Of a stretch of 64,000 bases of DNA, positions 50,921 through 58,073 are shown one piece after another (positions within the stretch are counted from its first letter, which is position 1; each line of letters begins with the position of its first letter). The stretch covers positions 558,001-622,000 of the forward strand of contig CAWATA010000004.1 in NCBI GenBank assembly GCA_963784885.1, written 5' to 3'. This DNA is from RHKX01 sp963784885 (GTDB taxonomy: Bacteria; Actinomycetota; Thermoleophilia; Solirubrobacterales; 70-9). Under the pieces are notes generated by a model, which saw nothing but the letters and a program-made list of their open reading frames with translations, ran no database searches and had not been told where the DNA came from. The translations under genes were made by a program, and so were the position numbers.

Positions 50921-52102
50921 ATGGTCGACGTCGACACAGCCTCGTTTCTCGCGATCGGCGCCACGGCGGGGCTCGCCGCGACCCTCGTCACCTTCGGCGG
51001 GCGCTGGATCTTCGTGCCGGTGGTCGTCCTCGAGATCCTGCTCGGGATCCTGATCGGCCCCGACGTCCTCGGGATCGCCAAGTCGGACCAGTTCGTGACC
51101 TTCTTCTCGAACCTCGGGCTCGGCATGCTCTTCTTCTTCGCCGGCTACGAGATCGACTTCGACCGGATCAGGGGAGCGCCGCTGAAGCTCGCCCTGGCCG
51201 GCTGGGCGATCTCCCTGGTGCTCGCCTACTCGCTCGGCGGGCTCCTCGCGCTCGCCGGCGTGGTTCTCTCGCTGCTCTTCACCGGCTCGGCGATGGCGAC
51301 GACTGCGATCGGCACGCTGATACCGATCCTCGATGACGCCGGCGAGCTCAAGTCGCGATTCGGCACCTACCTGCTCGCCGCCGGCGCCGTCGGCGAGTTC
51401 GGGCCGATCCTCCTGATCACGTTCCTCTTCTCGACCGACACACCCCTGACCAGCGGCGCGGTCCTGATGCTGTTCATCGTCGTCGCGGTGTTCGCCGCGG
51501 TATTCGCCGTGCGCTTCGTCGGGATCGGCTGGGAGAAGATCGAGGGGGCGATGGAGACGAGCGCGCAGTTGCCGGTCCGGATCTCCGTCGTCCTCGTCTT
51601 CGCGCTCGCCTACCTCGCCTCCGACCTCGGGCTCGACCTGCTGCTCGGGGGTTTCGTCGCCGGCGTCATCACCAGGATCGCCCTCCGGGGGCGCGAGGTC
51701 GCGATCTTCGAGTCGAAGCTGAGTGCGGTCGGCTATGGATTCCTGATCCCCTTCTTCTTCGTCGTCAGCGGGATCAACTTCGACGTGAGCGCGCTGATCG
51801 ACGACCCGGCGAGGGCGGCACTCGTTCCGATCTTCTTCGCCCTCTTCCTCGTCGTCCGCGGGGTACCGGCGATGCTCCTGTACCGCCACGTCCTCGGTCT
51901 TCGCGACCGGGTGGCGCTCGCGTTCTTCAGCTCGACGGAGCTGCCGCTCGTCGTCGCGATCACGACGATCGCCGTCGCCGAGGGGCACATGAAGACGACG
52001 ACCTCGGCGGCACTCGTCGGCGCGGCGGTCCTCTCGACCGCCGTCTACCCGCTGCTCGGCCTGCGGATGCGCGGCTCGGTCGTCGATCCCGAAGGCGCCT
52101 GA
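50921..52102 (+). CDS. CPA2-family cation/proton antiporter
   Basis: A 393-residue protein with about 11-12 hydrophobic helices and no C-terminal RCK/TrkA domain. VVLEILLGILIGPDVLGIAK is the typical first-helix pair of CPA2 exchangers (KefB/NapA-type), followed by NLGLGMLFFFAGYEIDFDRI and LLFTGSAMATTAIGTLIP; AFFSSTELPLVVAITTIAVA is a late helix. It should exchange Na+ or K+ for H+ at the cytoplasmic membrane. ATG 50921 begins just before helix one. The gene is divergent from the K+ channel/amidase pair, so monovalent-cation handling may be a local theme. The ion is unknown. Confidence 0.87.
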   Translation: MVDVDTASFLAIGATAGLAATLVTFGGRWIFVPVVVLEILLGILIGPDVLGIAKSDQFVTFFSNLGLGMLFFFAGYEIDFDRIRGAPLKLALAGWAISLVLAYSLGGLLALAGVVLSLLFTGSAMATTAIGTLIPILDDAGELKSRFGTYLLAAGAVGEFGPILLITFLFSTDTPLTSGAVLMLFIVVAVFAAVFAVRFVGIGWEKIEGAMETSAQLPVRISVVLVFALAYLASDLGLDLLLGGFVAGVITRIALRGREVAIFESKLSAVGYGFLIPFFFVVSGINFDVSALIDDPARAALVPIFFALFLVVRGVPAMLLYRHVLGLRDRVALAFFSSTELPLVVAITTIAVAEGHMKTTTSAALVGAAVLSTAVYPLLGLRMRGSVVDPEGA

Positions 52103-52106
52103 GCGC

Positions 52107-53543
52107 TCAGGACCCTGTGGTCGAGCGGGTGCGCTCCTGCGGAGCGGAGCCGTTGCCCGTGACCTTCGGCGCCAGTGCCGCGAGATCCTCGAGCTCGTCG
52201 CTGAGGTCGGCGGCGAGGGCGCCGAGCGACGGCAGGGCCTCGTAGTCGCCGATCAGCCCGAAGTTGATGCGGCCGTCGTAACTCATGATCCCGACGCACA
52301 CGGCCTGTCGCTTCGCCAGCGGCACCATCGGGAACATGTCGCGGAGCCTGCGGCCGAGGACGTAGAGCGGGAACTGCGGGCCGGGAACGTTGGTGACGAC
52401 GAGGTTGAAGAAGCGCTGCCGGGACTGCAGGCGCGCGGCCTGCGAGACGACGGTCGGCGGCGCGAAGTCGGTCATCTCCGCCAGCAGGTTGGCGCCGACG
52501 GCCTGCTTCGAGTGCTTCAGGTTGCCCATCGCCCTGCGGACGAGGCCGAGGCGCTCGATCGGGTCCTCGCACCAGACCGGCAGCGGCGCCATCATCGCCG
52601 TGACCTGGTTGCCGAGGTCTCCATGCTGCTCAGCCGAACGGATGCTGACCGGCACCATCGCCCTGAGCTCGAGCTCGTCGGTGTCGTGGCCGAGCGAGCG
52701 CAGGTGACGCCCGAGTGCGCCGGAGACGACCGTGAGCACGACGTCGTTGACGGTGCCCCCGTAGACGTCCTTGATCCGGCGCAGATCGCCGAGGTCGGCG
52801 CGGACCCAGGCGAAGCGGCGGTGCGGGCCGATATCCACATTGAGCGGCGAGTCGGGGGCGGAGAGGCCCTTGCCGGCGATCGAACCGGTTGCGCCGATCG
52901 CCTCGCGGACGGCGCCGAGCGCCTTCATCGGGCGCCGGATCAGGGCCCGTGCGCCGCGCATCACCTCGGCCGGGACGGTCACGCGCTCCGTCATCGCGGT
53001 GCTCAGCAGTTGCAGGGAGCTCGGCTCGGGACGGGGAATCCACTCGGGCGGATCGTCGCTGGGGGCGGGGTCCGGCTCGGCGTCGAAGAGGACCGTGGTT
53101 ATGTCAACCCCGGAGACGCCGTCGACGAGGCAGTGATGGCTCTTGCTGACGATCGCGAAGCGGTCGTCGGTGAGGCCGTCGACGACCCACATCTCCCACA
53201 GCGGCTTCGACCGGTCGAGTCCCTGCGAGAAGACCCGGGCGGCGAAGGTCCGCAGCTGCTCCTCGTCGCCGGGGGCGGGGAGGGCGGTGTGGCGGACGTG
53301 GTAGTCGAGGTTGAGGTGGGGATCGTCGACCCAGACCGGCCGGCCCTGGCCGAGCGGGACGAAGCGCAGCTTCTGCCGGAATCGCGGCACCAGGTGCAGC
53401 CGCGAGCGGAGGTGCTCCTTGAAATCCTCGAAGTCCGGCGGCGGTCCGTCGAAGATCATCGTCCCGGCGACGTGCATGTGGGCGCCGTCGCGCTCGAGGT
53501 GCAGGAACGACGTATCCAGGCCGGTCAGGCGGTCGGAGCTCAT
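52107..53543 (-). CDS. Wax ester synthase / diacylglycerol acyltransferase (WS/DGAT)
   Basis: A 478-residue acyltransferase. The catalytic motif HHxxxDG is at 136-142 (KSHHCLVDGVSG), the N-terminus (MSSDRLTGLDTSFLHLE) is highly typical, and the C-terminal domain has NLVVTNVPGPQFPLYVLG. It makes triacylglycerol or wax esters from acyl-CoA. ATG 53543 is the family start; GATGAT 6 nt upstream may be its -10. Its stop and that of the antiporter lie within one 14-bp palindrome (52098-52111). Together with the acyl-CoA synthetase at 28.4 kb it fits a storage-lipid metabolism. Confidence 0.93.
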   Translation of the reverse strand: MSSDRLTGLDTSFLHLERDGAHMHVAGTMIFDGPPPDFEDFKEHLRSRLHLVPRFRQKLRFVPLGQGRPVWVDDPHLNLDYHVRHTALPAPGDEEQLRTFAARVFSQGLDRSKPLWEMWVVDGLTDDRFAIVSKSHHCLVDGVSGVDITTVLFDAEPDPAPSDDPPEWIPRPEPSSLQLLSTAMTERVTVPAEVMRGARALIRRPMKALGAVREAIGATGSIAGKGLSAPDSPLNVDIGPHRRFAWVRADLGDLRRIKDVYGGTVNDVVLTVVSGALGRHLRSLGHDTDELELRAMVPVSIRSAEQHGDLGNQVTAMMAPLPVWCEDPIERLGLVRRAMGNLKHSKQAVGANLLAEMTDFAPPTVVSQAARLQSRQRFFNLVVTNVPGPQFPLYVLGRRLRDMFPMVPLAKRQAVCVGIMSYDGRINFGLIGDYEALPSLGALAADLSDELEDLAALAPKVTGNGSAPQERTRSTTGS

Positions 53544-53640
53544 GCACAAATCATCCCACCTCTGTAAAGACTGTGACCGGACCCACACAAGCCCCGTCCG
53601 GGCCTCCGTACCTTGCCGCCGGACCAGATAGATCAACAGC

Positions 53641-53800
53641 AACGAGACCGCTCAATCCAGTCCGCGCGAGTGCGGATGGAGCGGGGGACCCAGAGCCGGA
53701 CGAGCGAGCCGGCAGGGGCGAATCCGGTCGTGATCGACCGATAGCGCGGAGCCCGGAGGAACCGGCCCGCCGCGAGCCCGACAGCTAACCCCGTCGGCGG
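53641..53800 (+). promoter_or_regulatory. c-di-AMP riboswitch (ydaO-yuaA class)
   Basis: The region contains the conserved blocks in order: GCTCAATCC (53650-58) with P2 pairing CCGCTC to GAGCGG, GCGGGGGACCC (53681-91), GGGGCGAATCC, GATAGCGCGGAGCCC, and the 3' block GAGCCCGACAGCTAACC (53774-90) followed by CCGTCGG. These match the ydaO/yuaA riboswitch that binds cyclic di-AMP. It lies directly upstream of an RlpA-like wall protein, a typical actinobacterial target. The Shine-Dalgarno starts right after the aptamer. The 5' strand of P1 is not clear; edges are approximate. Confidence 0.88.
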
Positions 53801-53818
53801 CGAAAGCGAGGATCGAAG

Positions 53819-54766
53819 ATGACGTGTTTCCGCGATTGGCGGGGACGGGTCGCAGCCCTTCTGCTGCTTCCCGCAGCCGCATTCCTGATCGGCGCCGTGG
53901 CCGGACCCGCGACCGGTGCCGAGCCGGCGAAGCCCGGCGGCGCCAGCCTGTCGACGAGCGACCGGACCGTCCGCCCGAACCAGAAGGTGACCGTCCGCGG
54001 TCGCTTCCGGCCGGCCGTCGAGCAGTCGTCGGGCATCGGCGCTCAGCCGGCGCCGGCGACCAAGCCGGTGCGGATCCAGTTCCGGGCGCTCGGCTCGAAG
54101 TACTGGCGCGATGCGCGGGCCACCCGTGCGGGCAAGGCCGGTCGCTTCAAGGAGCGGCTGAAGGTCGAGCGCAGCGGCCGGATCCGTGCGATCAGCGACG
54201 GCCGGACGACCGGCGCCCGCAGGGTGACCGTGCGGACGGTGACCAGGGCCCGGGTCGAAAAGCGCGCCAAGGTCGGCCAGAAGGTGACGGTCAGGGGCCG
54301 CGTCGCTCCGGCCGGAACCAGGCGCAAGGTCACCGTCAAGGTCGGCGGCGACAAGCTCCGCGCGCGCACCGACCGCCGTGGCCGCTTCGTCGCCGAGTGG
54401 AAGCCGCGCAGCGCCGGCCACAAGCGGGTCAAGGTGCACGCCGCGGGCAATCTCGTCGCCAAGGGCAGCAAGACGAAGGCCGGCAGGGTCACCGTCTTCC
54501 GCGCCGCCGAGGCGTCCTGGTACGGCCCGGGCCTGTACGGCAACGGCGTCGCCTGTGGCGGCACCCTGAAGCCGTCGACGATCGGCGTCGCCCACAAGAC
54601 GATGCCGTGCGGCACGAAGCTGACGATCCGCTACCACGGCCGTCAGGTGAAGGCGAAGGTGATCGACCGCGGGCCCTACGTCGCCGGACGCGAGTTCGAC
54701 CTCACCGAGGCCGTCAAGAACAAGCTCGGAATGGGTGGCATCGGCAGGATCCTCGTCGACCGCTGA
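53819..54766 (+). CDS. Secreted RlpA-like double-psi beta-barrel protein
   Basis: A 315-residue exported protein. The signal peptide covers residues 1-34 (VAALLLLPAAAFLIGAVAG). Two Ig-like beta domains, each opening with a QKVTVRG segment, span about 45-225. The C-terminal DPBB domain (about 230-315) has EASWYGPGLYGNGVACGG, TMPCGTKLTIRY and VIDRGPYVAGREFDLTEAV, as in RlpA and resuscitation-type 3D-domain lytic enzymes acting on peptidoglycan. The conserved Asp of the 3D/DPBB site is in VIDRGPY. Expression is probably controlled by c-di-AMP through the upstream riboswitch. A strong hairpin 45 bp downstream should end the transcript. Confidence 0.88.
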   Translation: MTCFRDWRGRVAALLLLPAAAFLIGAVAGPATGAEPAKPGGASLSTSDRTVRPNQKVTVRGRFRPAVEQSSGIGAQPAPATKPVRIQFRALGSKYWRDARATRAGKAGRFKERLKVERSGRIRAISDGRTTGARRVTVRTVTRARVEKRAKVGQKVTVRGRVAPAGTRRKVTVKVGGDKLRARTDRRGRFVAEWKPRSAGHKRVKVHAAGNLVAKGSKTKAGRVTVFRAAEASWYGPGLYGNGVACGGTLKPSTIGVAHKTMPCGTKLTIRYHGRQVKAKVIDRGPYVAGREFDLTEAVKNKLGMGGIGRILVDR

Positions 54767-54788
54767 GCCGCAGATCGCCCCTCGGCGA

Positions 54789-55922
54789 TCAGCCGAGAGC
54801 GAGTTGAACGGGCCCCGCCCCCGCCGGCGCTTCGCCGCCGGGGGCGGGGCCTTCTCGTTCGCCGTCGCGTACCAGGTTCGACATCCCGACCCCGAGCAGA
54901 CGCACGGGCGCGTCGCGCTCGAAAGCGTCGAACAGGGCCATCGCGGCGGTCGCGATCTCCTTCGCACCGGCCGTCGGCTCCGGCAGCGTCCGCGACCGGG
55001 TGAACGTCCGGAAGGGCGCCAGGCGGATCTTCAGCGTGACCGTGCGGCCGCGGATGCCCTGTTTGCCGAGGTGCTCGGCGACCGTCGTGGCCATCGCCGC
55101 CACCTCGCTCCGCATCAGCGTCGGGTCGGTCTGGTCGGTCGAGAACGTCCGCTCCCGGCTCTCGGACTTGCGCTCGCGCTCGACTGCGACCTCGGAGTTC
55201 CCGAACCCACAGGCGCGGCGCCCGAGCGAGCGGGCGTGATTCGCCCCGAGAACCGAGGCCAGGCTGCTCTCGGGCGCCCTGGCGAGGTCGGAGACGGTGC
55301 GGATCTCGAGCGCTTCGAGGCGGGCCTCGGTCTTCGGCCCGACGCCGGGGATGATCCGCGCCGGCCGATCGCCGACCACCGCGAGGAAGCGCTCCCGGGC
55401 GAGCACGCAGAGGCCGTCGGGCTTGTCGAGGTCGGAGGCGATCTTGGCGATGAGCCGGTTCGGCCCGAGCCCGATCGAGCAGGTCAGGCCCGTCTCCGCG
55501 AGCACGTCCCGCTTGATCTGGCGAGCGCGGGTCTTCGGTGCAGGGGAGTCGCTCAGGTCGATGTAGGCCTCGTCCATCCCGACGACCTCGACCAGGTCCG
55601 AGTAGCGGTGGAACACGTCCATCACCTTGCGCGAGGCCTCGCGATAACGCTCCATGTTTCGAGGTATTACGATCGCCTGCGGGCAGCGTCGGCGGGCGAC
55701 GGCCATCGGCAGCGCCGAGTGGACCCCGAAGCGACGCGCCTCGTAGGAGGCCGTCATCACGACCCCGCGGGCGTCGGGATCGCGCGGTCCGACGATCACC
55801 GGCATCCCGCGCAGTTCGGGCCGTTCGAGGAGCTCCACAGAGACGTAGAACGCGTCCATGTCGGCCATTCCGACCACATGGGACCACTCATCCGGCGGAT
55901 GTCCCCCTGAGAAGTCGGGCAC
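54789..55922 (-). CDS. dinB: DNA polymerase IV (Y family)
   Basis: A 377-residue translesion polymerase. Catalytic segments are ADMDAFYVSVELLERPELRG, ASYEARRFGVHSALPM and VEVVGMDEAYIDLSDS, giving the three acidic metal ligands. The thumb has IPGVGPKTEARLEALEI, and the little-finger domain begins near RERTFSTDQTDP. The C-terminal tail (GVGMSNLVRDGE then GPAPGGEAPAGAGPVQLALG) is GC-rich and encodes the opposing terminator hairpin; QLALG resembles a clamp-binding end. GTG 55922 is supported by TAGCCT ending 6 nt upstream. No SOS box is seen. Confidence 0.93.
   Translation of the reverse strand: MPDFSGGHPPDEWSHVVGMADMDAFYVSVELLERPELRGMPVIVGPRDPDARGVVMTASYEARRFGVHSALPMAVARRRCPQAIVIPRNMERYREASRKVMDVFHRYSDLVEVVGMDEAYIDLSDSPAPKTRARQIKRDVLAETGLTCSIGLGPNRLIAKIASDLDKPDGLCVLARERFLAVVGDRPARIIPGVGPKTEARLEALEIRTVSDLARAPESSLASVLGANHARSLGRRACGFGNSEVAVERERKSESRERTFSTDQTDPTLMRSEVAAMATTVAEHLGKQGIRGRTVTLKIRLAPFRTFTRSRTLPEPTAGAKEIATAAMALFDAFERDAPVRLLGVGMSNLVRDGEREGPAPGGEAPAGAGPVQLALG
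54811..54851 (+). terminator. Strong 13-bp hairpin ending the RlpA-like transcript, inside dinB
   Basis: GGCCCCGCCCCCG (54811-54823) pairs perfectly with CGGGGGCGGGGCC (54839-54851), with an inner GGCG/CGCC stem, followed by TTCTCGTTC. It lies within the last codons of the convergent dinB. Confidence 0.7.
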
Positions 55923-55928
55923 GTACTC

Positions 55929-55934
55929 AGGCTA
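55929..55934 (-). promoter_or_regulatory. -10 hexamer TAGCCT of dinB
   Basis: On the minus strand TAGCCT ends 6 nt before GTG 55922, with no Shine-Dalgarno, as at ispG. Confidence 0.5.
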
Positions 55935-55985
55935 GCCCCTGGTCCTGTCGGAATCGGCGTCCGCCGTAGCCCAGATCTCAAACGC

Positions 55986-56016
55986 AAAAGGGACGACGAG
56001 GAGCTCCCGCCGTCCC
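55986..56016 (-). terminator. Intrinsic terminator reading on the minus strand
   Basis: Read on the minus strand: GGGACG (56016-56011), the palindrome GGAGCTCC (56007-56000), CGTCCC (55995-55990), then TTTT (55989-55986). It would stop minus-strand transcription from the accessory side before it reaches dinB. Confidence 0.6.
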
Positions 56017-56022
56017 CCTCGA

Positions 56023-56107
56023 TCCTCAAGTCAGGGTTGAAGGGGGGCGGGGAACACAACTCCGCCAGGAAATCCTCAGCGCCACTCAACCCAAACTTGA
56101 GGGTTGA
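56023..56107. repeat. Imperfect inverted repeat, 18 bp, 45 bp apart
   Basis: 56023-56040 (TCCTCAAGTCAGGGTTGA) and 56086-56103 are inverted copies matching at 15 of 18 positions. The right copy also forms its own hairpin TCAACCC/GGGTTGA (56086-92 with 56101-107). Confidence 0.55.
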
Positions 56108-56610
56108 GCCATCAGGCTACAACAAAGGGCCGACATCCCCCGGCCCGCCGTGAGGCTCAAGCGTGGCTGCGGCGCGAGCCGCGGGTAGTGACGAGTAGCG
56201 GAGGAAGTTGGGCTTCTTGGCCGCCCGTTGAAGTATCTGGCCTCGATGAGCTCGTCAGCGTCTTAGTCCCGTACCGAACACCGAGTCCGGGGGCGAAAGC
56301 GTCTACCTCTCCTTCACAGGGGGGTAGTAGGTCTCGACCCCCCGATCCAGTTCCAGGGATGAGGGGAGAGCAAAGGCAATCGGCGCAGATGCGTACCGAA
56401 AAAGGCGCGAGCCTGACCGGGGGAGGGGGGGGTCGTTGTTGACGCCGCGCCGGCTGGCGGTCGCCGGGCTTCAAGCGGATCAGGGACTATGCGGGCCCCC
56501 AGGCCCCCGATCCCCCGTAGCGGGTGCAGGCCGTACGTACGCAATTAGTACGGATGGACACCACCCTGAACCTATTTTAGGCTTCCTGGCATTGGCTGGC
56601 TGGATAGCCA

Positions 56611-56635
56611 GGGCCCGTGTCGCCGTGGCTAGCTT
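56611..56635 (+). promoter_or_regulatory. Promoter-like element A (shared with 60829-60853)
   Basis: A 25-bp segment ending in TAGCTT (56630-56635) matches 21 of 25 bases with an element before the lipoprotein gene at 60829. It lies 32 nt upstream of a leader ORF with an AGAGGA Shine-Dalgarno (56651-56656), so TAGCTT is a likely -10. Confidence 0.5.
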
Positions 56636-56666
56636 TGTTCAATTCAACCGAGAGGAACATGCAGCT

Positions 56667-56747
56667 GTGATCAAGTTCCGACCCGCGCCTTTGGCCCTGC
56701 TGATGGCTCTGAGGCAAGTGAACATTGGTGGCGTGGGCGATGCCTGA
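56667..56747 (+). CDS. Possible 26-aa leader peptide
   Basis: GTG 56667, about 10 nt after AGAGGA, opens a 26-codon frame (FRPAPLALLMALRQVNIGG in the middle) whose TGA at 56745-56747 lies just past ATG 56740 of the zinc-ribbon gene. That gene has no Shine-Dalgarno of its own, so translational coupling through this leader is plausible. The last third of the leader is included in the duplicated block at 59670, which lacks the leader start. Confidence 0.35.
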   Translation: MIKFRPAPLALLMALRQVNIGGVGDA

Positions 56748-57192
56748 TACCGACGAGCGTGTCTGCCCGCGATGCGGGAGTCCCACGGCCGAGCGCGCAT
56801 TCTGCGGCGAGTGCGGGTTGGATCTTCAATCGCAGGGTGAGCTCCCTACCCGCTCCGAGTGGGTGAAGGGCCTCGAAGGCGACCCCAGCGAGGGTCCTGG
56901 CCCACCCCCTCTCTCGGCCCCCTCCGCAGGGATATCGGAAGCAGTCGAGCAGGCCCCCCCCGAGCGGAGGCAGCCGCAGGCGACGCCGGGGTCTCCGCCT
57001 GCGAACGCACCTCAAGTCAGGGATTCCTCATCGCATCCACCCGTCCCATCCCCGGCCCCGCCGGCTCAACCGGCTCCACCGCAAGCCGAACCGCAGGGTC
57101 CACCAAGCGGCTGGTACGACGACCCACAGGTGCCTGGAGACAAGCGTTACTGGGACGGTAGCCAGTGGATCGAAAGGCGCGATTCGCCGCCC
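56710..57192 (+). repeat. Duplicated block, copy 1 (483 bp)
   Basis: This segment is repeated almost identically at 59670-60149 (480 bp). Copy 1 has an extra TC dinucleotide near 56910 and 8 instead of 7 C residues near 56952-56961. Confidence 0.95.
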
Positions 57193-58071
57193 CCGCCGCC
57201 CCCGCCGTCTCCCCGCAACCCGGGACTGGTGCTGATCTGGACGGTTTTCACCCTCAACCTTTACTGGGTGTATTGGCTGTACCGCACCTATGAGGACGTA
57301 CGCAACCACGCCCCCGGGGCAACGACAATCACCTCAGGCAAGGCGGCGGGGTTCCTGTTCATCCCGTTGTTCAATATCTATTGGGCGTTCAGGATTGCTT
57401 TCGACCTTCCACGCGCGATCGCTCGCATGCAGGCGCAGAGCGCCCCGGGCCGGTCGGGCCTTGACCAGCGGCTGGTCACCGGCATTCTGGCGGCTGGCTT
57501 TGTGGTCAACTTCCTCAACGGCTTCAATGCTGTGTTGCTGGTCGTCGGCGAGCTGCTCGTCCTGTCGGCGATCTTCATCCTGCAACGCAGCCTGAATGCG
57601 CATTGGCAACGGCTCGGCGTGTCGCAATCCGGCTCGCTCGAGGTCGCCGGAACCTCAATCGCCGCCGCCGGCGCCCTTCTGCTGCTCGCGTCTCTATTCC
57701 TTGAATGGGTTCCTGTCCGGGCAAACGCATGGGAGTACTTTGGCGATACCGACATACTTGTCGCGTCTCTGGCCGTCGGCATCGGGGCACTCGCGGTGGC
57801 AGGGTTGCTCGCCAACGATCGGGGTCCGTTCTTTGTCAGCGCGATCATGGCAACCATCGCGGGCGGCTTCGTGCTGAATTGGCTGGTTCAACTCAGAGTC
57901 GAGAAGGGCCCGCTGGGTGAGTCGTCGCTGGGTCTACTCGAGAAACCCTACGGGACCCACGTTGCGATAGTCGGATCGGTGCTCGCTGCGCTCGGCTCGC
58001 TCGTCGTGCTGAGCTCCTTAAAGCGGAAGCGCCAGCAGGCTCAAGAATCCGCCTCCGAGGTGCTGAATTGA
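56740..58071 (+). CDS. Zinc-ribbon, DUF2510 and DUF4234-like multi-pass membrane protein
   Basis: A 443-residue protein. Order: zinc ribbon (C9, C12, C22, C25), Pro-rich linker (45-120), a DUF2510-type WxxDP/WDG motif (PSGWYDDPQVPGDKRYWDGS, about 121-147), a DUF4234-like pair of helices (VLIWTVFTLNLYWVYWLYRT and FLFIPLFNIYWAFRIAFDLP, about 160-225), then about five more helices and a basic C-terminus. It should sit in the cytoplasmic membrane with the ribbon inside. No enzyme motif is seen. Codon use is less GC-rich than in the core genes. The stop overlaps a TTG (58068) in the frame of the next gene. The function is unknown. Confidence 0.85.
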   Translation: MPDTDERVCPRCGSPTAERAFCGECGLDLQSQGELPTRSEWVKGLEGDPSEGPGPPPLSAPSAGISEAVEQAPPERRQPQATPGSPPANAPQVRDSSSHPPVPSPAPPAQPAPPQAEPQGPPSGWYDDPQVPGDKRYWDGSQWIERRDSPPPPPPPSPRNPGLVLIWTVFTLNLYWVYWLYRTYEDVRNHAPGATTITSGKAAGFLFIPLFNIYWAFRIAFDLPRAIARMQAQSAPGRSGLDQRLVTGILAAGFVVNFLNGFNAVLLVVGELLVLSAIFILQRSLNAHWQRLGVSQSGSLEVAGTSIAAAGALLLLASLFLEWVPVRANAWEYFGDTDILVASLAVGIGALAVAGLLANDRGPFFVSAIMATIAGGFVLNWLVQLRVEKGPLGESSLGLLEKPYGTHVAIVGSVLAALGSLVVLSSLKRKRQQAQESASEVLN

Positions 58072-58073
58072 GG

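Larger units (their letters stand above)
55935..56610. other. Non-coding segment at the left edge of the accessory block
   Basis: No convincing gene is seen here; frames are short and lack the usual GC-rich third position. It contains a minus-strand terminator-like hairpin (55990-56016), an inverted-repeat pair (56023-56107), long G runs around 56415-56432, and an operator-like CCGTAC-N11-GTACGG (56531-56553). Base composition shifts away from that of the core genes. Confidence 0.6.

Noticed and set aside
55796..56089. 97-codon minus-strand frame running from the non-coding border into dinB
   Set aside because: It overlaps the dinB start in another frame, has low-complexity serine runs and contains the terminator hairpin; no start signal is seen.
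55935..56150. tmRNA or other housekeeping RNA in the structured border
   Set aside because: No tRNA-like acceptor/T-arm or tag-peptide frame could be found on either strand.
56104..56747. Longer plus-strand frames in the non-coding border (56104-56442 and 56436-56747)
   Set aside because: They are rich in rare codons, lack start signals and have no domain features; only the last 26 codons are kept as a possible leader.
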